47,099 nt of DNA from Pseudomonadota bacterium (GTDB lineage: Bacteria; Pseudomonadota; Alphaproteobacteria; Micropepsales; Micropepsaceae): contig JAJZGY010000013.1 of the NCBI GenBank assembly GCA_021804785.1, forward strand, positions 1-47,099, in the 5' to 3' direction. The notes beneath the pieces are model-generated. The model had not been told where the DNA came from. It did not search any database and saw only the letters and a list, made by a program, of their open reading frames with translations. This document shows, in pieces, positions 1 through 8,629 of this stretch. Both the position numbers and the translations under genes were made by a program. How positions within the stretch are numbered: position 1 is the first letter of the stretch; the number at the start of each line of letters is the position of its first letter.

Positions 1-1249
1 GATGGGTAGCGTCAAAACGCGCCGGCAGGGATTTCAGGGGCTGAGGGGCACCCTCTCCGTCATGGCCATAGAGCGTGGGCGGCACGAGATAGGACTCGAA
101 CAGGACCTGCACGTCCGGGCCGAGCCTGTCTGCGCTCACGATCCGGAGCGAGCCACCATCTGGCAAGGGCAAGGGCGCGCTGCGCCAACCATTGTGTGCG
201 CAGTCCAGACGCAGGATCTGGCCCTGCACATTTTCGAGCCTGCTGACATAGAGCGCATCACCGCTGGCACGAACCTCCACCACCGCCGCCCGTGGGCCAG
301 GCGTGTCGAGGAGCATACTCTCACCAAGCGGCACCGAGGGGTGCTGCGGCGTGAGACGCACGGCGATGAGCGCCCCTTGCGGATAGAGCGTGCGGCCACG
401 CTGCCAGTCCTCACGCAACCTGACGATGAGCCAGTCCCTGAACAGCTCCTCAAGCTCTGCTGAGGCGGGCAGTGGCAGCTTGTGCGTGGCAAGATCGGCA
501 TCGATGAGATGATATTCGTTCTCAAAGAAAGAGGTTGCGCGCACGATCATTGCTACCGTGCTCCGCACGGCATGAAACACCAGGGGTGCGACCAGAACAT
601 CCTCTTCCGTCCCGGCAAAGACGATCGGGCTATGGTCGGGATCAAGGCCTCGTCGCCACAATTTGACAATGCGCGGATAGCCCGATCGCGTTAGGGAACC
701 CTGGCCGCAATCGCTGGCAAAGAGGACCGTATTGTCATCAAGATAGGCCACTGCGCTTTTGGCTTCAGGCAGATTGAAACCCGCCTCGAGAAAGACGCGT
801 GCATCGAGATCAAACTCACGCACCACCACGCTATCGCTACCGCCGCGCGACAGGCTGAGCAAAGCCCGCTTCTGCGCTGGCGCAAGCGTGGCCGCTTTGA
901 ACAGCCAGTTTTCCTTTTCGCGGATGGCAAGCACATCCACATCGAGCAACACCTGCCAGGAGGGTGACGCCTGCGCATATTCGGTAGTTCCGGTCCGCCT
1001 CCAGAGGCCACGGGGATGGTCCTGATCCTGCCAGAGATTATAAGCTTGGCCACCCTCAAGATCAGCCAGGGCAATGCGGTCGGGCGCATCGAGCAAGGCC
1101 AGTGCGCGCGCGTAGTGGTCGCGGTAGCGGGGCAATCCTGTCAGCGCGCCCAGTGTCCGCGCATTCTGTTCACGCACCCAGTCAAGCGCCCGCTGGCTGT
1201 GAATTTCTTCCAGCCAGGTCCATTCATCTGCCACGTCAAGCATATCCAT
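1..1249 (-). CDS. Prolyl oligopeptidase family (S9A-like) serine peptidase, N-terminal part
   Basis: The frame is open from an ATG at 1249 to the window edge, about 416 codons, so the gene is incomplete at its 3' end. The product begins MDMLDVADEWTWLEEIHSQR, and the W-LE-(x)n-AL-WV pattern followed by repeated hydrophobic strands (GLWRRTGTTEYA, WQVLLDVDVLAIREKENW, SGYPRIVKLWRRG) is typical of the N-terminal beta-propeller of S9A oligopeptidases. These are cytosolic or periplasmic enzymes that cleave short peptides. The catalytic Ser/Asp/His domain would lie beyond the window, so activity cannot be judged. No signal peptide is visible. A second in-frame ATG at 1243 is an alternative start; neither has a clear Shine-Dalgarno sequence. 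The gene is transcribed away from dapF, leaving a 92-bp divergent spacer. Family call fairly sure, substrate unknown. Confidence 0.8.
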   Translation of the reverse strand, partial: MDMLDVADEWTWLEEIHSQRALDWVREQNARTLGALTGLPRYRDHYARALALLDAPDRIALADLEGGQAYNLWQDQDHPRGLWRRTGTTEYAQASPSWQVLLDVDVLAIREKENWLFKAATLAPAQKRALLSLSRGGSDSVVVREFDLDARVFLEAGFNLPEAKSAVAYLDDNTVLFASDCGQGSLTRSGYPRIVKLWRRGLDPDHSPIVFAGTEEDVLVAPLVFHAVRSTVAMIVRATSFFENEYHLIDADLATHKLPLPASAELEELFRDWLIVRLREDWQRGRTLYPQGALIAVRLTPQHPSVPLGESMLLDTPGPRAAVVEVRASGDALYVSRLENVQGQILRLDCAHNGWRSAPLPLPDGGSLRIVSADRLGPDVQVLFESYLVPPTLYGHDGEGAPQPLKSLPARFDATH

Positions 1250-1341
1250 TGCGACTGCCAGGTCCGCTCGGGCTTGTCGTCCCTTCAATTAAGCCGGTCA
1301 AGACCTAGCGAGAACCCGGGCGAGCCTCTATAAGCCGGGCC

Positions 1342-2166
1342 ATGACGGCATTCCTCAAAATGCATGGCCTCGGCAATGATTTCGTCGTGTTTGACGCCCG
1401 GCGCAGTCCACTGACGTTGTCGAAGGGTCAGGTTTGTGCCCTTGCCGATCGGCGCACCGGCATCGGTTGCGATCAGGTGATTGTGATCGACAGGGCGGCG
1501 CAGGCGGACGCCGCCATGCGCATTTTCAATGCCGATGGCAGTGAGGTCGAGAGCTGCGGCAATGCGGCGCGCTGTGTGGGCTCACTGCTCTTGTCCGAGA
1601 CGCAACAGCCACGCATTCATCTCGACACCACTGGCGGCCGACTTTTGTGCATGGCTGCAGAGGACGGAGAGATTGCCGTCGACATGGGCCTGCCGCGACT
1701 GGGATGGCGGGACATTCCCCTTGCCCGGGAGAGCGACACGCAAAACCTGGTTCTGGACGTCGCCGGACAGAGATTGAAGGCAAGTGCCGTATCTATGGGT
1801 AATCCGCATTGCATATTGTTCGTTGACGATGCACAGGGGGCAGCAGTGACCGAACTCGGCCCCCTCATTGAGCACCACCCTCTTTTCCCAGCCCGCACCA
1901 ATGTCGAATTCGTGCAGGTGATTTCGCGCACGCACCTGCGCATGCGGGTTTGGGAGCGCGGCGTTGGCATAACCCGGGCTTGCGGCACCGGGGCCTGCGC
2001 CAGTGCCGTTGCAGCGGTGTGTGCCGCACTCGCTGAACGCGAGCTTGATATCGAACTGGACGGCGGACGCCTGCACATCGATTGGCGCAAGGATGATCAC
2101 GTCATAATGAGCGGCCCAGTGCGCCTTGTTTACTGCGGTGAGATTGCGCTTGAGGCCCTGTCATGA
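1342..2166 (+). CDS. dapF: Diaminopimelate epimerase
   Basis: Interconverts LL- and meso-diaminopimelate in the cytosol, supplying meso-DAP for peptidoglycan and lysine. The 274-residue product has the family length and both catalytic cysteines: Cys72 in NADGSEVESCGNAARCV and Cys214 in TRACGTGACASA. The N-terminal MHGLGNDFVV and central NPHCILFV motifs also fit. Its stop overlaps the mtaB start by four bases (ATGA at 2163-2166), so the two are probably translationally coupled. It is the first gene of a four-gene run, dapF-mtaB-ftsY-yciB. Confidence 0.97.
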   Translation: MTAFLKMHGLGNDFVVFDARRSPLTLSKGQVCALADRRTGIGCDQVIVIDRAAQADAAMRIFNADGSEVESCGNAARCVGSLLLSETQQPRIHLDTTGGRLLCMAAEDGEIAVDMGLPRLGWRDIPLARESDTQNLVLDVAGQRLKASAVSMGNPHCILFVDDAQGAAVTELGPLIEHHPLFPARTNVEFVQVISRTHLRMRVWERGVGITRACGTGACASAVAAVCAALAERELDIELDGGRLHIDWRKDDHVIMSGPVRLVYCGEIALEALS

Positions 2167-3416
2167 CCGAGGGCGCCCCCACCAACCAGATCGTTAGCTT
2201 TGGCTGCCGTCTCAATACCTATGAAGGCGAAGTGATGCGACAACATGCATCAGATCGCGGGCTCGATGGCGCCATCATTTTCAATACCTGCGCGGTAACA
2301 GCAGAAGCAGTTCGTCAGGCGCAGCAGGCCATCCGCAAGGCCAGACGTGAACATCCCGAGGCCAAGATCATCGTTACTGGCTGCGCCGCGCAAATCGAGC
2401 CGGAGCGCTTCGCGGCGATGCAGGAAGTCGACGTCATCCTTGGTAATGTGGAAAAGCTGCGCCAGGACTCTTACGATTTCGGCGTCGCGGAACGGGTGCG
2501 AGTGAATGACATCATGAGCGTCCGCGAAACTGCGGCGCAATTTGTGGACAGCTTCAAAGACCGCGCGCGCGCCTTTGTTCAGATCCAGAATGGCTGCGAT
2601 CACCGCTGCACCTTCTGTGTCATACCCTTTGGCCGCGGCCACTCACGCAGCGTCGGCATGGGTGAGGTAATCCTCCAGGCAGAGCGCCTGGTGAATGGTG
2701 GCTTCGCAGAAATCGTTCTCACCGGGGTTGATCTGACAGCATATGGTGCCGACCTGCCGGGAGAACCGACGCTCGGTCAGCTCGTGCGCAAGTTGTTGGC
2801 GCGGATACCGAATCTGCGCCGATTGAGACTGTCGTCGCTCGATGCCATCGAAGTTGACGATACCCTCTGGCAGGCAATCACAGAGGAAGATCGCCTGATG
2901 CCCCATTTTCATCTCTCAGTGCAGGCAGGAGATGATCTGATCCTCAAGCGCATGAAGCGGCGTCACCTGCGCCATCACACCATCGCATTTTGCGATCGCG
3001 TCCGTCGGCTTCGACCTGATGCCGTATTTGGCGCCGACCTGATCGCAGGGTTCCCGACGGAAAGCGAGGACATGGCTGCCAACACCCGTGCCCTAGTCGA
3101 AGATGCCGGGCTGACTTATCTGCATGTCTTCCCCTTCAGCCCCAGGCCAGGAACGCCGGCTGCCCGCATGCCCCAACTCGCCAAACCGGTCATCAAGCAG
3201 CGTGCTGCAGCTCTGCGCACACTTGGGGAAAAAATGCAGGCGAGCCATTTTGCGCGGCTTTTGGGCAGTCGGCAGGAGATCCTTGTCGAGCGTGCGGGCA
3301 GAGGACGCACCCGCTGTTTTGCTCCGGTCGATTTTGCTGGCGACGCCACTCCCGGAACCTTCCTGACGCTGACGATATCTGGCCGTAACCGCGATCATCT
3401 GACAGGCACGCAGTGA
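2163..3416 (+). CDS. mtaB: tRNA t6A37 methylthiotransferase MtaB
   Basis: Radical-SAM enzyme that adds a methylthio group to N6-threonylcarbamoyladenosine at position 37 of ANN-decoding tRNAs. The product is 417 residues. The UPF0004 N-terminal domain carries the three auxiliary-cluster cysteines at about residues 15, 43 and 74. The radical-SAM CxxxCxxC motif is Cys145, Cys149 and Cys152 (GCDHRCTFC). The sequence after it, VIPFGRGHSRS, favours MtaB over MiaB. The start is fixed by the ATGA overlap with dapF. The end overlaps ftsY through GTGA (3413-3416). The dapF-mtaB-ftsY order is a familiar alphaproteobacterial arrangement. Confidence 0.95.
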   Translation: MTEGAPTNQIVSFGCRLNTYEGEVMRQHASDRGLDGAIIFNTCAVTAEAVRQAQQAIRKARREHPEAKIIVTGCAAQIEPERFAAMQEVDVILGNVEKLRQDSYDFGVAERVRVNDIMSVRETAAQFVDSFKDRARAFVQIQNGCDHRCTFCVIPFGRGHSRSVGMGEVILQAERLVNGGFAEIVLTGVDLTAYGADLPGEPTLGQLVRKLLARIPNLRRLRLSSLDAIEVDDTLWQAITEEDRLMPHFHLSVQAGDDLILKRMKRRHLRHHTIAFCDRVRRLRPDAVFGADLIAGFPTESEDMAANTRALVEDAGLTYLHVFPFSPRPGTPAARMPQLAKPVIKQRAAALRTLGEKMQASHFARLLGSRQEILVERAGRGRTRCFAPVDFAGDATPGTFLTLTISGRNRDHLTGTQ

Positions 3417-4357
3417 GAACATTTGGAGAAGCCCCCCCGCCTCCCAGTTGGGCGGACCGGCTCAAAACCGGTCTTTCACGCTCAACTGGCTCGCTGGGCG
3501 AAAGTCTGAGCGGCGTCTTCACCAAGACCCGTCTTGATGCACAGACGGTGGCGGAGCTTGAAGAGGCGTTGATCGGAGCCGATCTCGGTACAGGACTTGC
3601 GGCCAGGATTGCCGCAGCGGTCGCCAAAGGGCGCTACGACCGGGAGATCTCGGAAGCCGAACTACGTCGCGTACTTGCCGACGAAATCGCCAAGGTCCTC
3701 ACTCCGGTCGAAAAGCCGCTGCGTGTCGACGCCGATCGGGCTCCTTTCGTCGTCCTTGTCGCCGGTGTCAATGGTACGGGAAAGACCACGACAATCGGCA
3801 AGCTTGCCAAGCGCTTACGTGAGGAGGGCGCGGAGGTCGTCCTGGCGGCCGGCGACACCTTTCGCGCTGCCGCGATCGAACAGTTGCAGGTCTGGGGTGA
3901 GCGTGCCGGTGCCGAAGTGGTTGCACGTGCCGCCGGCGCTGACGCAGCCGGACTGGCATTCGATGCCATCCAGCGGGCCAGGCAAAAGGGCGCAGACGTG
4001 GTGTTGATCGATACCGCCGGTCGGTTACAGAACAAGACCGGCCTGATGGCCGAGCTGGAAAAAATCGTTCGCGTGATTAAAAAACTCGACCCCAGCGCAC
4101 CGCATGCAGTGCTTCTCGTCCTCGACGCCACCACCGGACAGAATGCGCTGTCCCAGGTTGAAGCCTTCAAAGCCAAGGTGCCACTCACCGGCCTCATCAT
4201 GACCAAGCTCGATGGCACCGCCAAAGGCGGCATTCTCGTGGCCCTGGCAGACCGCTTTGCCGTTCCGGTCCACTTTATCGGTATTGGCGAGGCCGCGGAG
4301 GATCTACAGCCCTTTTCCGCCAAAGCCTTCGCTGATGCCCTCACAGGCGCCAAATGA
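3413..4357 (+). CDS. ftsY: Signal recognition particle receptor FtsY
   Basis: SRP-receptor GTPase that docks ribosome-nascent chain complexes at the inner membrane. The product is 314 residues: a helical N domain, then the G domain with P-loop GVNGTGKT (118-125), DTFRAAA, DTAGR and TKLDGTAKGG. It lacks the long acidic A domain of E. coli FtsY, as in many alphaproteobacteria. Translation begins at a GTG that shares bases with the mtaB stop codon (GTGA), and it ends in an ATGA overlap with yciB, so the gene sits in the middle of a coupled operon. Confidence 0.96.
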   Translation: MRTFGEAPPPPSWADRLKTGLSRSTGSLGESLSGVFTKTRLDAQTVAELEEALIGADLGTGLAARIAAAVAKGRYDREISEAELRRVLADEIAKVLTPVEKPLRVDADRAPFVVLVAGVNGTGKTTTIGKLAKRLREEGAEVVLAAGDTFRAAAIEQLQVWGERAGAEVVARAAGADAAGLAFDAIQRARQKGADVVLIDTAGRLQNKTGLMAELEKIVRVIKKLDPSAPHAVLLVLDATTGQNALSQVEAFKAKVPLTGLIMTKLDGTAKGGILVALADRFAVPVHFIGIGEAAEDLQPFSAKAFADALTGAK

Positions 4358-4959
4358 GCGACCAACAACCGCCTGAAACTCCGCGCCCTGCTGCCCCACA
4401 GATGCCCTTGGCGCGGCTCTTGAGCGACCTGGGACCACTGATTTTGTTTTTCGTCGCCTATAAGTTTGCGGGGATCTTTGTAGCCACCGCAACATTCATG
4501 GTGACCACGGTTCTTTCCCTTGGCGCAATCTGGTGGCGGGAAAGGAAAATCGCGGTGATGCCATTATTCACCGCGGTACTGGTAATGATTTTTGGATCCC
4601 TGACCCTGATCTTCAAGGACGCTGCCTTCATAAAGATGAAACCAACAATTCTTTACGCGTTCTTTGGATTTTTTCTGTTGGGTGGGCTCAAATTCGAACG
4701 TCATTTCTTGCGCATGGTATTTGCACAGGCTTTCGAACTTGATGACGCGGGATGGAGGGCGTTGACCTGGCGTTGGGGATTATTCTTCCTGGTTCTTGCA
4801 GGCCTCAATGAAGCTGTCTGGCGCAATACTTCGACAGCTGTCTGGGTTGATTTCAAGGTCTTTGCAATCATGCCCATCATTTTTATATTTGCGATTGCAC
4901 AGACCCCGCTGGTGATGCGGCACCAGATTGAGAAGGACACTCCTAAGACGGGTTCGTGA
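4354..4959 (+). CDS. yciB: Septation protein A family inner-membrane protein (YciB/IspZ-like)
   Basis: A 201-residue polytopic membrane protein with about five hydrophobic segments, including GPLILFFVAYKFAGIFVA, AVLVMIFGSLTLIF and TILYAFFGFFLLGGL. The signature FKDAAFIKMKPTILYAFF and the later WRWGLFFLVLAGLNEAVWR are characteristic of the YciB (IspZ) family, linked to cell division and envelope synthesis. The start overlaps the ftsY stop (ATGA at 4354). Its end overlaps the convergent NUDIX gene by 17 bp, which closes the operon. The molecular function of the family is not settled. Confidence 0.93.
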   Translation: MSDQQPPETPRPAAPQMPLARLLSDLGPLILFFVAYKFAGIFVATATFMVTTVLSLGAIWWRERKIAVMPLFTAVLVMIFGSLTLIFKDAAFIKMKPTILYAFFGFFLLGGLKFERHFLRMVFAQAFELDDAGWRALTWRWGLFFLVLAGLNEAVWRNTSTAVWVDFKVFAIMPIIFIFAIAQTPLVMRHQIEKDTPKTGS

Positions 4960-5479
4960 AGGGAGCAAAATCGTCACGGCCCTGAACCGCGTGCCAGTGT
5001 TCCAGCGCCCAGCGCACGCTTGGGAATGCGAGCTCCGCCCAGGGTATGTCCGGCCATAAAAAGAGCCGTGTATCGAGACTTTCAGGACCCGGCGCGAATT
5101 CGGGGGGATCCAGCTGGGCGCGATAGAAAAGCTGTACCTGACTGATATGTGGAACCGAGTAGACACCCAGCAGTGCATCGATCACGATCCGGCAGCAGGC
5201 CTCTTCGCGCGCCTCCCGCAGCGCGCCCTCCTGGGGCGTTTCGTGCTCTTCAAGAAAGCCCGCCGGTAGTGTCCAGTAGCCATGGCGCGGAGCAATGGCG
5301 CGGCGACAAAGCAGGATTTGATCCCGATAGGAGACGACCGCACCGACGATAATTTTCGGATTAGCATAATGGACGTGCCCGCACTGACCGCACACGTCGC
5401 GTTCATGTGTATCGCCCTCAGGAACGCGCCGCACAAAATGTGGCCCGGGCGCCACTAAAGAGGGAGGCTGCTTGCTCAT
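4943..5479 (-). CDS. NUDIX hydrolase with zinc-ribbon-like N terminus
   Basis: A 178-residue product, probably a cytosolic nucleotide-diphosphate hydrolase. The Nudix box is at residues 74-96 (GFLEEHETPQEGALREAREE), with the usual catalytic glutamates; the Gly near its end is replaced by Cys (ACCRI). Before it is CGQCGHVHYANPKIIVGAVV, the short zinc-ribbon-like lead-in seen in NADH-pyrophosphatase-type Nudix proteins, here with only one CxxC pair visible. I chose the start at 5479 (MSKQPPSL); the open frame runs upstream to 5725, but that extension overlaps the divergent marR promoter region and has no domain. The substrate cannot be deduced. Confidence 0.87.
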   Translation of the reverse strand: MSKQPPSLVAPGPHFVRRVPEGDTHERDVCGQCGHVHYANPKIIVGAVVSYRDQILLCRRAIAPRHGYWTLPAGFLEEHETPQEGALREAREEACCRIVIDALLGVYSVPHISQVQLFYRAQLDPPEFAPGPESLDTRLFLWPDIPWAELAFPSVRWALEHWHAVQGRDDFAPFTNPS

Positions 5480-5702
5480 GGCCAACGCTCGCGCAATTGG
5501 GGACAATCTGCAAGCCAGTCTTGTGCTCGGAAAAGTTTTTGTATTGCTGCCTGTTGTGATTCGCCCGTCCTCTCGTCTAATGTTCGGCCGCCAAAAGGGG
5601 GCGCGAGAGAGCACGCCAGATTTCTTGTGGGGATGGCCGCTGTCGTTTCGCGTTTGGAAAACAGCCGGGGCGCCGGCGAATTGAAGACGCAGGGGATTGC
5701 GG

Positions 5703-6221
5703 ATGATCGCAAAGGCACAGCGCAAGTCGAACGGCCATCCGGATTTTTCCGAGGCGCCGTCTCATCTGATGCGCCTCTGCCAGCAATTTTATGGTGACCT
5801 TTACGCACGAGAGTACGGCACACGTGAGCTGACCAAGCAACAATTCACTGTCCTCGCTGCGCTCGAGCACCATGAGGGTGTCAGCCAAACTGCTCTCGTG
5901 GAAATGACGGGTATCGATCGATCGACGCTTGCTGAGATGGTCCGCCGGATGCTGGACAAGGGCCTCATTTCGCGCCAGCGAACCGAGGAGGATCAGCGGG
6001 CCAACGCCGTTGCGATTACAGCCGCTGGCCGCAAGTCATTGCGCGGTGCACGCGCAGCCGCAGACCGTGCCGAAAAGGCCCTGTTGGAGGCACTGCCCGC
6101 TGCCGAGCGTCCCCGCTTCGTCAAGATGCTGGCCGTCATCGCCGCAGCGGCGGAGGAACGCAGCGTTGAAACCTCAGCCAAGTTGCGGCGCAAGACCTCC
6201 TCGCGCAAGCGTTTGCCCTGA
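5703..6221 (+). CDS. MarR family transcriptional regulator
   Basis: A 172-residue winged-helix regulator. The recognition region reads SQTALVEMTGIDRSTLAEMV, followed by the wing with RQRTEEDQRANAVAITAAGR, a standard MarR arrangement (the DxR wing motif appears as EDQR). The ATG at 5703 has an AGGGG Shine-Dalgarno seven bases upstream; a TTG two codons earlier (5697) is possible but has worse spacing. The C terminus is basic (RRKTSSRKR). The gene is divergent from the NUDIX hydrolase with a 223-bp spacer in which I see no convincing operator palindrome. Ligand and targets unknown. Confidence 0.9.
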   Translation: MIAKAQRKSNGHPDFSEAPSHLMRLCQQFYGDLYAREYGTRELTKQQFTVLAALEHHEGVSQTALVEMTGIDRSTLAEMVRRMLDKGLISRQRTEEDQRANAVAITAAGRKSLRGARAAADRAEKALLEALPAAERPRFVKMLAVIAAAAEERSVETSAKLRRKTSSRKRLP

Positions 6222-6226
6222 CGCCT

Positions 6227-6448
6227 TCAGACCACGACATCCACCATGCCGCCAAGCCCGCGCGGCAAGGCTGCCGGCCTTGACGGCGTGGCTCGCTGCT
6301 GGGGCGTGGGCGGCGTGTCGCTGGGCGCAGCGAAGCCTTCGGGAACGAAACGCGTAGCCGCCTTGGCCTGGGCACTGGCACCGGCCGGAGCACTGGACTG
6401 CTGTGCAGCGAGCAAATTTGCGGCACTGATCTGCATGGACGCCACCAT
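6227..6448 (-). CDS. Small hypothetical protein downstream of ccmG
   Basis: A 73-residue ORF starting MVASMQISAANLLAAQQ, followed by an Ala/Pro/Gln-rich, probably disordered stretch and a hydrophobic GGMVDVVV tail. It lies 24 bp after ccmG on the same strand and stops 5 bp from the convergent marR stop, so it fills the gap neatly, which is the main argument that it is real. An internal Met (MQISAANLL) may be the true start. No domain recognised. The overlapping plus-strand frame shows no protein-like features. Confidence 0.45.
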   Translation of the reverse strand: MVASMQISAANLLAAQQSSAPAGASAQAKAATRFVPEGFAAPSDTPPTPQQRATPSRPAALPRGLGGMVDVVV

Positions 6449-6472
6449 GCCTGCAACATGGTTAGCGAAGCG

Positions 6473-7012
6473 TTACGCCCCCTGGGCGTCGCGGATGACC
6501 GGCAGCAGCTGTCTTTGAATGATCCCTGGCGTGAGCGGCCCCTGGTAGCGAAGCAGGACGATGCCCTGGCCGTTGACCACAAAGGTCTCCGGAACACCCG
6601 TAATGCCCCAGTCAATGCCAACGCGACCGGCCTCGTCGACATCCAGCCGACTGAACGGATTGCCGTTATGGGCAAGGAATTTGCGCGTCTGGGCCGGGAT
6701 ATCCTTGTAGGCGACACCATAAAGACGCACGCCCCTGATCGCGGAGATGAGAGGCAACACCGGCGCTTCTTGACGGCAGGGCACACACCAAGAGGCGAAG
6801 AAATTCACCACCGTGACGTGGCCTTCGGCGAGGTTTGCTGGCGTGAACCCAGGTACACTCCCGCCAAGCGGCGGCATGGTGTCATGCGGCACCGGCTTGT
6901 TGAGCAAAACCGAGGGCAAGTCCATCGGCGGCGGAGCAAGCAGTCCCCTGAAGAGAAAATACGCAATGCCCGCAAAAAGGAGCACCGGCAGCACGTAAAG
7001 CAGCCGCCTCAT
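6473..7012 (-). CDS. ccmG: Thiol:disulfide interchange protein CcmG/DsbE
   Basis: A membrane-anchored periplasmic thioredoxin that reduces apocytochrome c or the heme-ligation machinery. The product is 179 residues: an N-terminal anchor (RRLLYVLPVLLFAGIAYFLF), then a thioredoxin fold with active site WCVPC in FFASWCVPCRQEAPVL and the cis-Pro region GVPETFVV. I chose ATG 7012 because it overlaps the ccmD stop as ATGA and places the anchor at the N terminus; the open frame extends further to 7087. It is the last Ccm gene of the cluster. Confidence 0.93.
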   Translation of the reverse strand: MRRLLYVLPVLLFAGIAYFLFRGLLAPPPMDLPSVLLNKPVPHDTMPPLGGSVPGFTPANLAEGHVTVVNFFASWCVPCRQEAPVLPLISAIRGVRLYGVAYKDIPAQTRKFLAHNGNPFSRLDVDEAGRVGIDWGITGVPETFVVNGQGIVLLRYQGPLTPGIIQRQLLPVIRDAQGA

Positions 7013-7182
7013 GATCCATCCCCCTTCATCTCTTCTTCTAGGATCGCCAGCTTGCGACTCACCTGCCGGAAGGCATGCAAAGTCCAAAAGACCATCCCCA
7101 CGATCCCAAGGAGGCTAATTCCGTAGGCGGGCCACACATAGGCGGCATAGCCTCCCATCTCAAGATAAGTCATGACGTTCAT
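7009..7182 (-). CDS. ccmD: Heme exporter protein CcmD
   Basis: A 57-residue single-pass membrane protein that helps release holo-CcmE from the CcmABC complex. The sequence MNVMTYLEMGGYAAYVWPAY is followed by a transmembrane helix (GISLLGIVGMVFWTL) and a basic/acidic tail; GGYAxYVWPAYG is the hallmark of the family. The start at 7182 is fixed by an ATGA overlap with ccmC; a Met three codons in is an alternative. It also overlaps ccmG by four bases. A longer frame upstream to 7377 is only a shadow of ccmC. Confidence 0.9.
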   Translation of the reverse strand: MNVMTYLEMGGYAAYVWPAYGISLLGIVGMVFWTLHAFRQVSRKLAILEEEMKGDGS

Positions 7183-7904
7183 GCTGTCCCCATCCGCAGT
7201 TGCAGGGTACGGGCCCTGCGCGCCAGGATTTCGGTTCGGATCCGCACCATCCACAAGGCCAGAAAGAGAAAAGTATATCCGAAAGCCATCAGGAACAGCG
7301 GCCACAGAAACACCGGTGCGATCAGCGGACCGCCCTTTACAAAGATGCTCTCGCCCTGGTGCAGCGTATTCCACCAATCTACGGAATATTTGATGATCGG
7401 CAGATTGACGGCACCAACGAGCGCCAGGATGGCACAGGCCCGTGCGGCGCGGGTCTCGTCCTCAATCGCACTCCATAGCGCCATATATCCGAGGTACAGA
7501 AAGAACAGGATCAGAAAGGACGTCAGCCGCGCGTCCCAGACCCAGTAGGCACCCCACATGGGCTTGCCCCACAGCGAGCCAGTGATCAGCGCCAGCGCCG
7601 TGAACACCGCACCCAATGGGGCAGCGGCCTTGGCGGCGGCATCGGCAAGCGGATGGCGGTTGACCAGTCCGAACAGGCTTGCAACCGCCATCGAAGCATA
7701 GGCCATCATGCCCACCCAAGCCGCAGGAACGTGAATGAACATGATCTTGACGGTCTGTCCCTGCTGATAATCCGGCGGCACGCGGAACAGGCCGATGTAC
7801 AGACCCGCCCCCAGACACAGAACCGCAATGGTCCAGAACCACGGGAGCAGCGCTGCAGAAAAGCGCATGAACCTTTTGGGATTTGCCAGCTCGAATATGT
7901 TCAT
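7179..7904 (-). CDS. ccmC: Heme ABC transporter permease CcmC
   Basis: An integral membrane heme-handling protein that loads heme onto CcmE at the periplasmic face. The product is 241 residues with six hydrophobic segments and the tryptophan-rich heme motif in WGAYWVWDARLTS. Conserved blocks FIHVPAAWVGM and SVDWWNTLHQGESI are present. The ATG at 7904 gives MNIFELANPKRF, the usual N terminus; the frame is open further upstream to 8018 through the ccmB-ccmC spacer. It overlaps ccmD at its 3' end. Confidence 0.96.
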   Translation of the reverse strand: MNIFELANPKRFMRFSAALLPWFWTIAVLCLGAGLYIGLFRVPPDYQQGQTVKIMFIHVPAAWVGMMAYASMAVASLFGLVNRHPLADAAAKAAAPLGAVFTALALITGSLWGKPMWGAYWVWDARLTSFLILFFLYLGYMALWSAIEDETRAARACAILALVGAVNLPIIKYSVDWWNTLHQGESIFVKGGPLIAPVFLWPLFLMAFGYTFLFLALWMVRIRTEILARRARTLQLRMGTA

Positions 7905-7963
7905 CGTTCTGAGATGCCCTGTTCGCGACCGCAGGAAAAGGCGGCCTATGGTCCCACGCGTTG

Positions 7964-8629
7964 CTATCCGGCGAGATTGAGCCGGACCGCGGCCGCAGCA
8001 GCAAAAGGCGCCAGACACACCGCGGCAAGTGAAAAGGCGGAGAGAAGCCAGATAGCGCCATTGTCGAGCCCGCTCAGCGCGCCGCTTACCACTCCGGCCC
8101 CGAAAATGACCACCGGGCTGAGGAGCGGGAGCACCAAAAGCGGCAGGATCAGCCCTCCGCGGCGAATGCTGATGGTCAAACCCGCCCCGATGGCTCCGAT
8201 GGCGCTGACCGCCGGAGTGCCGATTCCGAGTGAGACGAGGAGTGGCACATACCCGGCCTGGGGAAGGTCAAACAGCAAAGCGAGCAGGGGCGAGAGTACC
8301 GTGAGGGGCAGTCCCGTCGTCAACCAGTGCGCAACAATCTTTGCCGCGGCCGAAGTTTCGAGAGTCATCGGCGCCAAGGCAATCTGATCGAGACTGCCAT
8401 CCTCATAGTCGGCCTGAAACAGCCTGTCGAGCGACAGAAGTGCGGCCAGAATGGCCGCCACCCACAGCACGCCTCCTGCGATGCGTCCAAGCAGTTTCAG
8501 GTCCGCCCCGATGCCGAGCGGAACCAAGACCGCGACCGCCGCAAAAAAAGCCAGTGCCAGGGCAGCCCCGCCTCCCGCACGGGTAGCCAATCGCAGATCG
8601 CGATACAAAAGTGCCTGGAACCCTCTCAT
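7964..8629 (-). CDS. ccmB: Heme exporter protein CcmB
   Basis: Membrane subunit of the CcmAB ABC transporter used in cytochrome c maturation. A 221-residue, strongly hydrophobic protein with six predicted segments; it contains the YEDGSLDQIALAP and IGTPAVSAIGAIGAGLT motifs typical of CcmB. The start overlaps the ccmA stop as ATGA (8626-8629), and ccmC follows after 59 bp. Confidence 0.95.
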   Translation of the reverse strand: MRGFQALLYRDLRLATRAGGGAALALAFFAAVAVLVPLGIGADLKLLGRIAGGVLWVAAILAALLSLDRLFQADYEDGSLDQIALAPMTLETSAAAKIVAHWLTTGLPLTVLSPLLALLFDLPQAGYVPLLVSLGIGTPAVSAIGAIGAGLTISIRRGGLILPLLVLPLLSPVVIFGAGVVSGALSGLDNGAIWLLSAFSLAAVCLAPFAAAAAVRLNLAG